Shown: piece after piece, positions 38,101 through 51,357 of the stretch | Numbering within the stretch: position 1 is the stretch's first letter | How the letters are laid out: each line of letters opens with the position of its first letter | Origin: Mesaphorura yosii | Lineage: Eukaryota; Arthropoda; Collembola; Poduromorpha; Tullbergiidae | Length of the DNA stretch: 64,000 nucleotides | Assembly: GCA_009869945.1 (NCBI GenBank) | Contig: WIXG01000087.1 | Span: 1-64,000 of the forward strand | Reading direction: 5' to 3' | Translations under genes and position numbers: made by a program | The notes under the pieces: generated by a model | What the model was told of the DNA's origin: nothing | Database searches by the model: none | The model's input: the letters and a program-made list of their open reading frames with translations, nothing else

Positions 38101-40379
38101 AGTCAGTTCTTCACTTCGCAATTCACGAACACCAACATATGCATATGGCTTATGCCGTGCAAGCCAGGCGATACGATACATCAGTAGAAGAGTACTAAAG
38201 ATTAGATATCAGTCTTCATGGCTCGTGCTCAACGCGCAGTGTGATAAGCGGGTGTTTGTGGAGTGAAGACGAATTTTATGTTCTATGACTGCTGCCTGGT
38301 TTTATGGCATTATTGTTTAATTATGATGCTTAGCCTCACTCCATTACAGATAACAAGCGAATGGCAGCAAAGAACTCATTAAAGACGGCAGACTGTTTTT
38401 CCCTTCGCATGATGCATGAGTGAGTACAAACTGATATCCGGTCGCTATATAGCTATACTCTCGCGAGTTCCTCGTCGATGTGTCCTGTCCTGGCTTGGCT
38501 GGCGTATGCTTGGTTTGGCATAAATAAGTCGCACGGTCGTAACTCCGAAATGTGTTGGAAATTCAATTTGCGGACAACTGCTGTGCCACCGCACGTCGCG
38601 TGACTTGCTTAAACCAGGAAGGCCTGGTGAAGCCAAATAAATTGAGAAATGCTGAAACATTGTTTACAGGCTTGGCTGAACGAATGTTCGCTCGAGTCAA
38701 GTCTAACATTCTGGAATTGCATGCCTTGCAAGACAGAAGCACTGAATTGGAAGACAAGGCATGACATTACGCATTAGTTGTTGAAAATTGGAGATAATAA
38801 GGAAACAAAATAGAAAGCAAAATGCCACAGTCGAAGCCATGCAAAAGTATGCTCTGCTGTCTACTTAACAAGACACCAGCTCCAAGTTGATGAGTCTTCT
38901 TCCTGTTCCAGGCAAATAAATACATAAATTCGACAACACGGCTACGGCATGAGGTTGTTGAATGTTGATTGAGCGATGGACTATTAGATTATAATTTATT
39001 ATGACTCTTAGCATTTGCCTTTGCTTCGGCAATCAGCAGTCCTGCAAACGAAAGTTCTGCTTTGTCTTGCCCTTCTCTGTCCGAAATTGCGAAGGATTTA
39101 GCATCCGATCGAAGAAAATGCCCGCTTTTGAGACTCCGCAGTGAAGACAAGTCGCTCTGCAAACTCAGAAGCCCAAATTAAAGAATTTTCCATCCGGCAG
39201 TCCGCATGCTCGCATTCTTTCTGTCATCTCCCTGCCCTGCCATTTCGCCGTTGTCTGCGTCGGTCTGTCAAACGTCAAAATGACTTTGACTTTGACATGG
39301 AACGCTCACAAGTCTTCATAACCGTAAGCCAGAATTCTTGAGCCTCCATCATCAACCCTGCTGCCTGGTCGCATAATTGTTATAATGTCTGGTTCCAGCT
39401 CGATGACATTTCTTCAGGCTAGCTAGGCATTAGGTTCTTTACGGTGCGTGCTCAATGACGAAGCCCAGCATTCATCCATCATTTTGTAACCCTGTTATGC
39501 TCGGGTAAGTGCACGAATTAATATAAACGCAGGAGCCTCGAGCCGCAGTCGCTCATCGAGTGTTTTACTGTGAGCGCCAGCACAACCACATTGATTTTCA
39601 ATTTCGAAATGAGCCGTGGCCGTACAAAGTTAACCAACCCGAGTTGCTTCTGTTTGTTCTTCTCATAGTTAAGAAAGACACTACCACCACACCGCACACC
39701 ATCGAAAAGAAACATAAAACCAGGGAAAGTGTTGCACAATCTCATTTCATTCCAATTCCGATAGAAAGACAGCGGGCACGGGAAACGGCAACGCAACTCC
39801 AGACCCAAGTTACTCAAGTCATCGTCACCACCACCAAGCCAAGACCCACGAACACGAACCAAGATCACGAGCAGTTTTTGTTTCTATGCTGTTTTTTGCG
39901 ATTGCGATTCGAGTGAACTGTGTAAAAGTACAAGTCGAACTTGAGTTGCACTGCGTGACATTTCAACAGCCAGCAGCAGGAGCAGTCTCGAGTCGCGAGT
40001 CGCGGACGAAGAGTTCAATTCTCTGTTGACTCGCCTTGAGTTTGAGTTTAATTTTGTGCATGTGCATGGACCCTAGCTGACTAGTTGACAATAGAAAGTG
40101 TTTTTAATTGTATTAGTGTATACTTCATTTTATAATACATTTTGTATTTATTTATGGTCGTGCACTTTGTTGGTATTTGTACTGAGCACCTATGTGCGTG
40201 TGAAACGACGTTAGATAAGTTAGATTATATAATTTTTCTGCAAGACATCGCTTCTCACACGGAAGACAAATAGATTCGTAGACGGCGAATGGGCAGCTGA
40301 AGTGCTTCAACAAACCAACCAAACCAACTTCAAACGCTGAGGTACTTCAACCACTTCCTCTTTCAACTCAAACTCAAAA
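35135..40379. other. Long non-coding stretch, 5.2 kb
   Basis: Many short open frames on both strands but none with domains, signal peptide plus splice context, or family resemblance. Local simple repeats occur (for example GCATTA/GTATTA units near 35994-36015 and TTGGC units near 36317). A TATATAA-like site at about 40224 lies 155 bp upstream of the next start codon. The left end may hold 5' UTR exons of the roadblock-like gene. Otherwise I see nothing. Confidence 0.4.
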
Positions 40380-41285
40380 ATGGCAGGATACTTTTTGTCA
40401 AAGACAATTTACCAAGTGGTTGTGGTCTTCGAAATCGTAAGTTCAAGTTTGTTCTCACACTTTGAAAGCCATTAACCTAACACCTGATGCTAAGTTATTC
40501 TCGTAAAGTGTGTAATAATGGAGTGTTAATTCACCTTTGTAATGTGATAACAGTTTGCAAATTCGAATGGCATAATCAGCTCTGACCTACCCAAATGTAT
40601 TTCTTATTTTGCAGTTGTTTTCCGTTGTTATCTTCGCATTTGCACTCAAGTCATTAATCATCTACACAAAGCAGCGTGAAGATTTTCGTCAGAACACACC
40701 ATACCTACTATGTAAGTTGGTTTTACAGATGCAAGAATACAAATTCTGAGGTTCTTGTCTTGTCATCTGTCGCAGATGCATTGATCATCTGCATCGGTTC
40801 CATTAATCAATAAATGCAAATTCATACTGATTCTCTTTCCTGGTCCCTTTTTATTACAGATTCCATTTGTACAGGAATCGGCCTCAGTTTGGTTCAAATT
40901 GTATTCGCAATAATCTTGATCGTCAACACAAGGGTGAGAACCACAATTACTTCAAGACCTCTAGGAGTTTTCGAGAATACACCTCATTCTAATTTGTTTT
41001 CAGGGCTCACAGTCATTTGACAAAAAAGACCATGCAACTGGAATCACGCCAACAATCTGGTTAATCCAAGCCATATTTGCATTTCCATTGCTAATTCTAT
41101 TATTTGCCATCCCAGTCGCACTCAAATATGACTTGATAGCAGAAAGAGAGTTAGAATTAGAGTACAGCTTGAGAGAAATGTTTTCTTACGTCATCGTCGA
41201 TGCCTTGTTCAAGCCATTTTTTATCTGGATGGTTTTTACAACTATTAGACGAGGAAGAAGTGGTCCAGATATTCGTACCAGTTAA
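40380..41285 (+). CDS. Small four-helix membrane protein, unrecognised family
   Basis: I do not recognise the family. Four exons in phase: 40380-40436, 40615-40711, 40860-40933, 41004-41285; 169 residues. Four hydrophobic segments are visible: about 8-36 (YQVVVVFEILFSVVIFAFAL), 50-75, 95-117 and 135-158, with a charged loop (KQREDFRQN) after the first and an Arg-rich cytoplasmic-type tail (RRGRSG). Exon boundaries separate the helices. A possible alternative exon at 40776-40813 has a good acceptor and joins in phase, but stops after 12 codons. A second small membrane gene lies 1.65 kb downstream on the same strand with a similar helix-per-exon layout, so they may be tandem relatives. Function unknown. 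Confidence 0.65.
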
Positions 41286-42936
41286 AACAGGGGACGAGGA
41301 AACAAGTCATCGAATCCACATTATTAAAACTCATTCAAGGGAAGAACTGCAAAAATGTCAAGTGCCAACTCCTTGAATTTTTGATTCCGACTTTAACGCA
41401 GAATTAACTCTCTCGTGTCGTTAGTCAAGTACTTAGAGTAAGTAGAAAACAGAGAACTTGTTAAACCAAGCCTATGCTGTAGTATTCTGGCAAGTTCGCC
41501 AATTCCTATCATACCTTCTTCATCTTTACAATGCATTGTTGTTGCCACACGTTGTTACTTAATTATAAACGCTGTATTATAAAAATAGGAACCAGGAATA
41601 TTTGTCGTCCACTTAAGGTTGTAAACTCGGGGTTATTGATTGATGTATGCAAATGCAAGTTATCCGGCCAAGGCGAGGCCGCATTTAATGTTTTGTACTA
41701 TTAGTTTTAAGTTCTAAGTTATCATTGCCCGCTGTGCCTTTGTCTTCCATTATCATTACCAAACGTACCAGAGTTAACAGTCAACGTTAACAATCAAAAT
41801 TCCAAAATGCGTCAAAATTGTGATCTTGTGCTTCAAGCATTGTGCTAATTTATTTTGTAGAATAATCTTTTTATTTATTGGAAATGAACTTCCAACTTTT
41901 ATGTACTTTTAGTATTGCTATTGCTTTTTTTTGCGTTGCGAAAATCGTACTTAAGAATTCCACGAGCTTTTCTGTGGACCTGCGAATCATTAGAAATCGT
42001 TCAAAGAGAACAAGTCTAGTATTTGCGTATAACTTGTACAATCAGAATTGAACACGACCAATTTAGGTTTAGAACTATTTTATAAACTATACAGCAGCCT
42101 AGCAGCGTACTTAAAAAAGCATTGAGTGCTTATTTTGCTAGCCGAGCAAATCTAACATAATCATGTCCAGCTTCAAGCCATGCGCTCTTGGGCATTATCT
42201 GTGCTGTAACCAAATTGACTTAAGATGTATTTATCCAAGTCAGCTTACTGACTTACTGATTAATGCAGGAGCCGTAGAACATGTACTGTAATTTGTAAGA
42301 GGCTTTTAACTGGCTTTTGTACCAATTACGAGGTCATGTACTACATGTAAAAAATCTAACTTAAAATATCTTGCAACCTAAGGGACTTATAAATGTGCTT
42401 CTAGCGTTCCATCACCTTGTCAAATCAAATTGTGATCACAACATTCGCGTAATCGCTTTTGACCAATTCAAAGATAAATGAAGGAAATCAAGGTTTTACA
42501 TTCTTTGCCAATTCCAATTTTTAAATCGGGAGTTCGGGACATGATTTTTATGTGTAGCAACTTTTTATGCGGACTTGTTCTTAATTTGTGCTGCATTGTT
42601 GCCAAGCTAAATCTCGAAAGTATTGTAATTAGTGTCACAACTGCAAAGTATTTGAGACAAATTGACATAATAAAATCGTACATTTGTTTACAAAAATGAG
42701 ATGCACATCCTGGCGAATCAGCTGCGCCGGTAGATCACAACACTCCAAGACCAACGGGCTGGTTGTTGTAGTCGTGTGACTGATACAATTTTGAAATTCT
42801 TTACGGCTTTTGACTTCGCACAGTATAAATTGTGATTTTCCTGGTTTCCTGGAAATCCTGGAATTTCATCCGCTCTGAACTCTATCATTACTCTCAGTTC
42901 GTGGTGGATTATCCGTCACAGTTGAGGATTTTGCTA
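41286..42936. other. Intergenic stretch between two membrane-protein genes
   Basis: AT-rich, includes the 3' UTR of the first gene. Opposed short frames at about 42468-42699 show no domain. Nothing supported. Confidence 0.4.
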
Positions 42937-43516
42937 ATGAATCTTAAGGAAATGTGTTCGCCACATTTTCCGCCAGTGACCCACATGCCAAGGTAGTTTT
43001 ATTTCCCTACGGTTAATACTAAATCTGGGCTGCGCAGTTGGGCAGTTGCATTTCATCACGATTCCCACGCTCTAGACTCACGACCTTTGTCCTGGAGTCG
43101 GCAGTGATAACCTTAACTTCATTAATACCATTCATCATTTACATCCTGCCGTTCAAACTGTTCCAGTTCATAAGGTCGGGACCATTTCTGATGCTAGCAG
43201 TTGGAGTGTACTTGATTTTCGCAGTTTGGGCTTACAAAGGTACGTCATTATAATGATTATTCGACTTCGACATGTCTCTGCCCACAACCCTTGAATGGTT
43301 CGTGACTGAACTGCCCTTGTTTTTATTTTAGAGCACACATACTCGGACAGCTTCATCAGAATCAATGTCTATGTCATCGTCAACATAATTTTGCCTCTGG
43401 GAATCGGATTTCTTAAAGATTTGTTTACCATTATGTATAATTACTACCTCATGTACACGGTTTTCTGGTTTAGTGTTGCAATTCCCTACTGTCATTATTT
43501 TAGCGACAAAATGTAA
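42937..43516 (+). CDS. Second small multi-pass membrane protein
   Basis: Unrecognised family. Three exons in phase: 42937-42992, 43076-43239, 43332-43516; 134 residues. Four hydrophobic segments: about 20-42, 54-71, 84-101 and 112-130 (FWFSVAIPYCHYF). The reading stops at ATGTAA, which overlaps a strong GTAAGT donor, so this end may be an intron-retention form. A downstream open exon at 43628-43744 encodes another hydrophobic segment followed by a charged tail (QERIKIEEKY). It resembles the IVD-containing last helix of the gene at 40380-41285, and may be an alternative 3' exon. I could not find a donor that joins it with confidence. Confidence 0.5.
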
Positions 43517-44040
43517 GTCGTAATTGTGAATCCAGCCGCTCTTGTGAAGTAAAGATCTTTGTAAACACAACTCTAATCAATAATGCGGGATATCATGTAC
43601 TTAATTTGTTCACGGCACCATTCTGAGCTTCTGCTTATTGTTGACTTTGTTCAAATTTCGACGCTCGTGTGCGTCTTGCGGCTAATGCAAGAACGCATAA
43701 AAATTGAGGAAAAGTACAAATTCGTATTGAAAGAGAAAGGATAGACTGATTTGTTCTGTTCAGGTGCATTTAGACTTAATTTCTAGTACCATCCCTTATA
43801 CGTTCCCTGGAATTCATGACTGCCTCGTTTCTTGCCTGTGTTCTATTCTATTTAATGGAACTCCACTAACGGGCACCTAGCCTGTGCAACATTACTCTTG
43901 CTCTGGAATATGGCTCAGGGACAACGCACTATCTGTCACAACCAGCAAACCACAAGACACACAAACATTATGGAGTAAAACAAAAGCATCATACCTCAAT
44001 CATGGAATAATTTCTGAGAAAACACTAGGTTCGGATCGCC

Positions 44041-45612
44041 ATGTCTGGAGTGGGCAAGCCTAGTCCCAGCACGGGACGGAGCCCACGGGGCACGAGAAAT
44101 CGTAATTCGAACAGTGGCAGTGAATCGCACAATGGACGGGCTGTTGATTGGGATCAGGCTAGTGAAAGTCGGAACAGTAGCGAGCAAACATGCAGAGACT
44201 GTCACAGCCCGCATCCAGTTCCTTCATCTTCGCCCAAATCGTCACCGTTCAAGAAAATGCCTTCGTCGCCACTGAAAAAGGAGGAGAGTGGTTTGGTATT
44301 TGACACGAAGGCCCTGCTGACAATGCTGGAATGTCCATCTTGCCATTTGGTGCCGTCAGCACCTCCAATCTTCATGTGCCCGGATGGGCATAACGTATGT
44401 GGCGATTGTCGGGGAGATCCATGTACGGTGGGCGAAGAGAGTGTCGCGAGTGATGACTTCAAATGCCCAAAATGCAATCAAAATGTCGGGGAAGCGCGAA
44501 ACTTTCTGGCTGAAGGTCTGCTGGATAAGCTGAAGATTAAATGCCCGAATTCAAAGGACGGATGCAATGAGCTGATTCTGGTCCAGAATAAGAAGATACA
44601 TCTTGCATTGTGTCATTACAGGTAAATACATACCAATGCCAAATATGTATTTACCAATTTCAATTACTTTTAATTTGAAAGAGAGTTTATCAAGTTACGT
44701 TCGATTTTACGTTCGATTTTTCAACAGGGCAATTCATTGCAACCAAAAGCAAGAAAAGGATTGCTTCAATGTGCTGACTTGTTACAGCAACTACATCAAG
44801 CACTTGAAGAAAGTCCACAAGGTTCACGGCTGCAGAGACACTAAATTGCAAGTTGTTCAGCAGGGGCTTTCACTATTGACGAATTTGGATATTCGTGAGT
44901 AATTCAATTTCAATTCTCTTTCTACGTTACGCAGAAAAGTCATAAAAATGATATTTATTAGCAATGGCGGCAGAAGCGTGGCCCATTAATTACATCGAAG
45001 CATTTGACAAAACATTCTTAACCGGTACTGAGATTGCTGACGAAAAGATTTTTTGGTGGATTTCATTGTTTGGACCGCCCGAGGAAGCGGAGCGGTTTAT
45101 TGGGAAAATTACACTCTTCAACAAGGTGAGTATTCTAGTATTCTGAATGTCCACTTTCTACTTAGGGTTTGGTTCCTCATGGAATTTCTATTCCACAGGC
45201 ACTTGACGCCGAAATGTCCTACAGTGGACCTGTGAACGAATTTCGAAGAGCGCCCGCAATTATTTTGGAGGAAGGCACCGGCTTGATTGTAACAAACTCA
45301 AGCTTCCGACAGTTTACATTTCTACGAATGTGCGATGTTGGTGATCCAATCGAGAGCAACATGAGATGGAATGTTGTATTTTCCGTATCACAGGTGAGTT
45401 TATTCAAGCTGTTAACTTCTCGCAGGTGTCTTAAATACATATTGTCTTGTTTTCAGAGAAAGGAGCCTTACGGGTTTCAATTTGGCATGGGTGAGCGTGA
45501 ACCGCCACCGCATACTAACGGGGACGGAGATTCCGCCCCAAGAAAGTTCGGAGCGTCTTCACGGCACAAGCCAAGCAATGCATCAGTTCAAAAAGTCTGT
45601 GATACGCCGTAA
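44041..45612 (+). CDS. SINA/SIAH-like RING E3 ubiquitin ligase
   Basis: Probable ubiquitin ligase. Five exons in phase: 44041-44621, 44728-44894, 44962-45125, 45199-45393, 45457-45612; 420 residues. Residues 1-90 are Ser/Arg/Pro-rich and probably disordered. A C3HC4-type RING follows (about 101-150): LECPSCH, CPDGHNVCGDCR, CPKCNQ. The SIAH-type zinc fingers come next (about 165-230) with CPNSKDGCNEL, HLALCHYR and CSNYIKHLKKVH-like Cys/His spacing. Residues 250-370 have the Phe/Trp-rich beta pattern expected of a SINA/TRAF-like substrate domain. It is diverged from SIAH1/sina and may belong to a lineage-specific group of SINA-like ligases. The terminal ~50 residues are polar. AATAAA lies at 45802-45807. 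Confidence 0.8.
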
Positions 45613-45801
45613 ATTGAAGTTTTATTAAGCAGCCTGATTTACTAACCGATGATTTGCTCAGAGCTTTTTACTAGTTACTAGTTATTCGATTCCCGTCATA
45701 TACGGAGAGACGAATTTATTATTGTATTGCATGGGCATGTTTTAACTTACATTTTATTTTTGATTCTGACAAATATCCTTAATCCTAGCTGATCAAAATA
45801 T

Positions 45802-45807
45802 AATAAA
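45802..45807 (+). terminator. Poly(A) signal of the SINA-like gene
   Basis: AATAAA 190 bp after the stop at 45612; another AATAAA occurs at about 45840. Confidence 0.5.
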
Positions 45808-48800
45808 TGGTACTTAATATTTATGACGATCCAGTGGGGAATAAAGAAATTATAAGATTCTATTTTCTCAGTCAACATTCTTGATCCTACGAATTTTTCT
45901 ACTTCCGATTTTAGAATGAAAACAAGCTAATACCTAATTTTGCCAACAAATCGAATCCATTTCCCATTTCACAAAATTCTTGCTGTTTACCTGCTATAAT
46001 TAAAGTCAGGTTTTTAAGGCTTTTCGTGTTAATTTTTTCTCGAACCATGTGCGAGCGTTCGAAACCGGCAAGCATCGCGGCACCATGTGCAAAAATATCC
46101 GGATTCCAACTGAGGCCTGACATGGTTGCCTACATTTTAAAGTGGTTCCACGTGGCTCTCCGCTCTCGGCTGGATTTCAGCCTAAAAATACGCGTTAAGT
46201 GTGTTTTGCGATTCTTATCATATGATTTGTCGATTTATAAAAATAGACGCAGTCAGTGCGTACGCGTACGCGATGCGTACAACAAGAGCACGTATGTGGA
46301 TCTTCTCTTCAGCGTGCGTATTACATAATCTGGGTTTCTCGAGCGAGTTACATTTAACGCATCTATTTTTATCGGTTTGTTGACAATAGTATTCTAAGTG
46401 GCTTCAATTTTTGCAAACAAGTGGAACAGTGAACCATTTGCGAGCTAAATAAAAAAAAGACTTTCAGGTCAGCAGCTTTCTGTTTTTCTGAGCCGAGATT
46501 CAAATGGTGATCATAAAAGGGAAGTCGTCATAAAAGCAAAACTTCCTCATCAGCATCCTCCGCTAAATGTAAATCTTGATAACGTGAAAGTAGAGCAAAG
46601 AAATAAGATAACATGCGCATAAGGACAGGTAGGTAGTTAAGTTTTGTGCTTAATCGGGATAATTTTAGCATCGCATTACATCACGAGTGACAAATTGGAC
46701 CAGTTTAGTACACACAGTTCATTCACTTTCCCAGCCGGTGCACGAGTCGGCGGAGAAAATAGAATCAGGAAGCAAGATTTCAAGAGATGATGTACGACGA
46801 GGAGTCGATCATCGTCAAAACTAATGACGAGCAAATGTCATGTCATAACTCCCGTCTTTAATTCGCACATTTACGTGTTTTATGTGCCTAATTCGTTCGA
46901 ATGAGCATTTGACTGCTCTTGGCTAAGAATATCGCAAGCTTGTCCGCACTGAATGAGCTGGTTCATGGATGCTGGTATTTTACTTAACATAAAGGGTATT
47001 GACGTATTGCATCTTGAACCAGCGTAATGAAGTCAATTTTATTGTTCCCGTATGTTCTGTTTTAGTGCTTGCTCGAGGTTGTGCAGGGTGCAGGATGTGT
47101 TAAATGATTGCCGCGTATCTCCCGGGTTGCTGCTGGCTGCTACTGAAATGACATCCGTTCTATTTTCTCAGATTCACTAATTGCGCCCGTGCCATGCCTT
47201 CCCATCCTGCCCCGTAACTCATCAACTTTCGTAATGATGCGTTCAACATACATTTTCTGTAGAAAAAAGTTAATTTGGTCGTAAACATGGCAAATTGGCG
47301 AAGTTTCTCGTACAAATTGGGAGCAAGCGAGCGATTTTGTGTACGAGCCGCATAAATACCGGGAACAAGTCAGCATCAACACGATTCGGAGTAGGGCTCG
47401 GCTTCCAGTGACCCCATCAACCTGCAGCCGGTACGGTTATTTACGTGTTTTATGCCTTATCACTCAGCATCTCATTTGGATCAGTGCATTAGTGCCTCCT
47501 GCAATGCACGACGCTGTGGAGCTGTGGTGTTTGACGACGTGCCGCCGACATTTGACAAGTTTGGCAGGTCGGTCTCTTTCTCTGTTCCGTCCTTCCGTAC
47601 TCGCATCTGGCGCATGACAAGATTATACAGTCTTCGGCTCAGATCTCAATAACAAGAAAACGCTTGAGTAACTACAAACTATTGCCTATCGCCTAAACTA
47701 TCGCACCACATCATGCTGCTGCCGCTACTATTCATCATACCCGAAACAAGATAAATGGATCCTCTTCCTTTCGCTGTGCACCGAATAATGCAAACAAAAT
47801 ATTGTTTTGTTTACATGTGTCACAAAATGTACATCTCAAAAAATGGGCCAAGAAAACTTAGAATGCGGAAGGTAAGGGTAAGCATTGCAAGCAAGAAGAA
47901 CGGAGAGCATTGACGTAGCCAGCCAACTAATCATTATTGACAAGAAACGTTACAGTTGGTTTCAGGTTAAAAGAAAATGTCGATGACGGCAAGTTTTAAG
48001 TTTAGCGTTGTGTTGCGTTCTTCGATTTCCATTTGCAGCGCGGCGCGTCGCATTAAACACGAACAAATGACTGCTTGTGACTTCTGACATGGACGGGACA
48101 GGAAGACAGAACAAGACTCATTATTCTCCATCACGAGCCCATCAGAGATGCGATAGATGATGCATGCGTTTCATTTTCATCTACGTACTGCAGATTTGCA
48201 GATATTATACGCTGAAAACCTCAAATCCGCAATTTTGGATTTTTGGTGAATGGTTTCACTTTCCTCAAACACAAATAAACACGCCAGACGCCACGCGACT
48301 GACGGTTCGTTAATATTTGCCCTAATCTACTTTTCAGACAGTGAACTGTCTTGGGCGTGCTGCTGTCTGCTTCGATTCAGTAAATCAGTGATCAGGACAA
48401 ATTGAGACCGGGCCCGCTGAGTACATCGCATCCGCCCGCCTCTGTGCCGTTGCCCTGAATCAATTCGAAACCAACGCCAGCCTCATAATGCATTTGCACG
48501 TCACACGTCGTCGGTGTTATGGTTTTAATTTTTCTGCCTGTTCACTGTCGTTGCGTAACGATTTTTCAACCAAATTCCAGACCAACTCAAACTAACATCT
48601 AACATGCTTTTGTAACATTTAACTTGACCTGCTTAATCCATTAAGCCAGCAGTACGGATGAGAGGTCGATTGTTGAAAGGAAAATTCACACACTTCAAAG
48701 CAAAAAAAACGGTTGGACGGGAGGTGAGCCTGGTTGTATGGCGTTTCGCCGCATACGATTCGGCCTTAATTAAGTTAAGGAATTAACTAGAACTAGAATT

Positions 48801-51268
48801 AGATCCCGCATAAAATGCTAATACAAATAGTATCTATCCAGGGAATGAAAATATGCCTTCAGAATTCTGGTTCCATAGTTGAAATGAATGAATGAATAGA
48901 TGTGAGAGAGACAGCCCAGAATGCATATCCCTTTCTCAGTCCCGGTTCATTGATCTATTATTGCATTGGAGTTAATTAGCATTGGCGTAGTGGTAGGAAA
49001 GTGGAGCCTAGTAGTGCACCTTGTTAATTATTTCCGTCCTCGAATGAATCTATGACTGTCGAAGACGATACAATACAGCCTTGAGAGTCATGACCATGGG
49101 CGACAGCTTTCCTTCAGCTTCGCCTCCTAATTTTATTTACAAGTTCTTTCTTTCAACCCACAACTTTCTTCATTTCCCACTGGAAGGGGAAGTGGAAGAG
49201 GGCGATTTCGGATGACATTGTACTGGTTTGGTCAAGCCTCTTCAGAAATGAGACTTCAAGAACACTTCAATATCCTCAAAAACCGCGTGTAGCTCCTTAG
49301 CCGTAGTTCGCACACGAATTTATGAGTGTTTACTATAATATCGCAATGATTTGACTCATTTCGTACGCCTCTGCCAAGAAAATAATAAATGAGTGCTCAA
49401 TACCGTATGCATGGCTGATTGAATCATCGAAGACAAGCCAAATCTCTAGTTGTGAGTTTTAAAGTGGATTTTAATATTTATTGCACGCGTTAAGAGAATG
49501 CGTGCCAAATTTTAATCACATCGTCGTCATTCTTTCTACTTCTAGTTCTCGTCTAGTCTAGTCTACTTTCGTTATTCTAATTTCCTCAGCCGGTCGAGAC
49601 GAGGAAGCTGCGCCACGTGTAACCTGCATTGGACTTGGACTGCGTACACGCACGGCACACTCGCCGTTTCATATTGCATGGACTTCTTATAACTTCGGAC
49701 TGACTCTGATAACTGGGAAAGTTCTTTCTATTCGTTGATTCGACCCAATTTCCTGAATTTTAGCACGCAACACTGAGCACAAGCTGTACTGGACCGAGAA
49801 TGACGCACTTTTGTTGTTTAGCAACAAGCGGATCAAAATTTATCTGAAATCAAGGCAGAAGTACATGAACATGAAGCTTTAGTGCAGAGATGTGAATGAC
49901 ATACAAAAACAAAATATACATTTCACCTTTCCGTTGGGCCCGTGTTTTCATTCGGAATAAGGTTACATAAGTTGTATGCGAACTCGAACGCGTACGCGAG
50001 GTCTGACATGAATTTTGGCAAATTCTTACTATATGGCACGCCACGGTATGAAAGTGTTATACAATACTCTCAACGTACACAAACACCCAAGCGAGGCCAG
50101 TGCCGTCCCGTCGGTATAAATAGGAGCGTGCTTTTTGACTCCCGTTGACTAGTAGCGTTCCAATCTTTTCGACAGCAAGTTTCCAACTAAATTCTGAGAA
50201 AGCACGTTCTGTGTTTGCGGTGAGGTGAGAAAGTGAGCGAGCGTGGCACAGTTTTTCCGAGAAAGAGGCACAAATCAGGAATCAAGCAGGGCAAGAGTTT
50301 TGCTTACGTAAATCAGACTCTGGATTTTCCTGAATTGGGTTCGTGATTCTGTTTTTGTGTTTCTGCTTCGATAATCTCATTAGCAGACGTTTACGAGTTC
50401 GAGTCGAGAGAAGAGACAAGACAAAATACGACAACACCAACTGGTCGCCGCATCTTTCATACTCTGCACTTCATTTACTCCGAATTTTTTGATAGTGAAT
50501 CTCATCTTCAGCTTCAGCCTCGCCTTGTTGACTGTGTGATTTACTCATCTTCATCTCATCGTCTCGAGAGACTCTCGCTACAGTTGTTGTGATTCGTTTC
50601 TGACAATTGTTTTACAGCTTCAGTTGGCAACAGTCTGCGAAAATGCACCGGCTCGCCTAAATCATTTGGATTTTCATTTCACTTCATTCTGGCTAAGGTT
50701 GAGTCAACATTTCTTTCAGTGAGCAGAACAGGCAGTTAATGACTCGATATTTTATCAGAAAACTCGCCAAGCGAGTCGTGGCGTGGTGGCCTGGCGTTTC
50801 GGGATTAAAAAAAGATAAACTGTATTTCAAAAGAAAAGTGTTGTGCTTATTGTCAACTGAAAATTATAAACATCGTTCGTTTTGCTTATTCGTGCTCTGA
50901 ACTTGTTGACTGTCGACAAAAAGCGAGAGTGAAAGAAATCATTGGCAAGTGACTGTGCTTTGCGATTGGATCCGTGGGTGCCCAGACGAAGAGGGACGTG
51001 GAACATTGAATTCAGTCCGTTCATCCGAAGCTGAAGTGAACTCTCAAAGGAATTGTGCGAGTGATAGTGTGGCTCTGGCACAAATAACAGATTAGAAGGT
51101 AATGACATTTATTCATTCGTTCAAGCGCTGAATGCAAAGTGCCCTTCACGGTCTTGGGCCATGATTTCACACTGACAGGAAGATGAATCAAAGATTTCTC
51201 TTTCATTGGGCACATTCAAGGAAATTGCAAATTCAATTAACCTGAATTTCGGATGTTTTTATAAACAG
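45808..51268. other. Long non-coding stretch with the promoter and leader of the SBK-like kinase A
   Basis: About 5.4 kb. Only the TATA box at 50115 and a leader acceptor at 51268 stand out. Short repeats include overlapping GCGTAC units near 46257 and GAAT units near 48885. The small frame at 45911-46123 (-) is not supported. Confidence 0.4.
50115..50123 (+). promoter_or_regulatory. TATA box, probable promoter of SBK-like kinase A
   Basis: TATAAATAG, a full consensus, followed by ~1.1 kb of leader. A good 3' splice site (TTTTTATAAACAG, ending 51268) lies 90 bp before the ATG at 51358, so the leader probably contains an intron starting near one of the GTGAG donors around 50221-50233. Confidence 0.5.
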
Positions 51269-51357
51269 GGAGGACGTGGACAAAGAACTCTTGTTATTCT
51301 TACCTGTTGGATTGATGTCATAACCTTCACCGTCAACATAAACATCAAGTCTCAATC

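Noticed and set aside
45911-46123. Small minus-strand protein of about 70 residues
   Set aside because: The ATG context is good and a donor lies inside, but I recognise no family and cannot find a convincing next exon.
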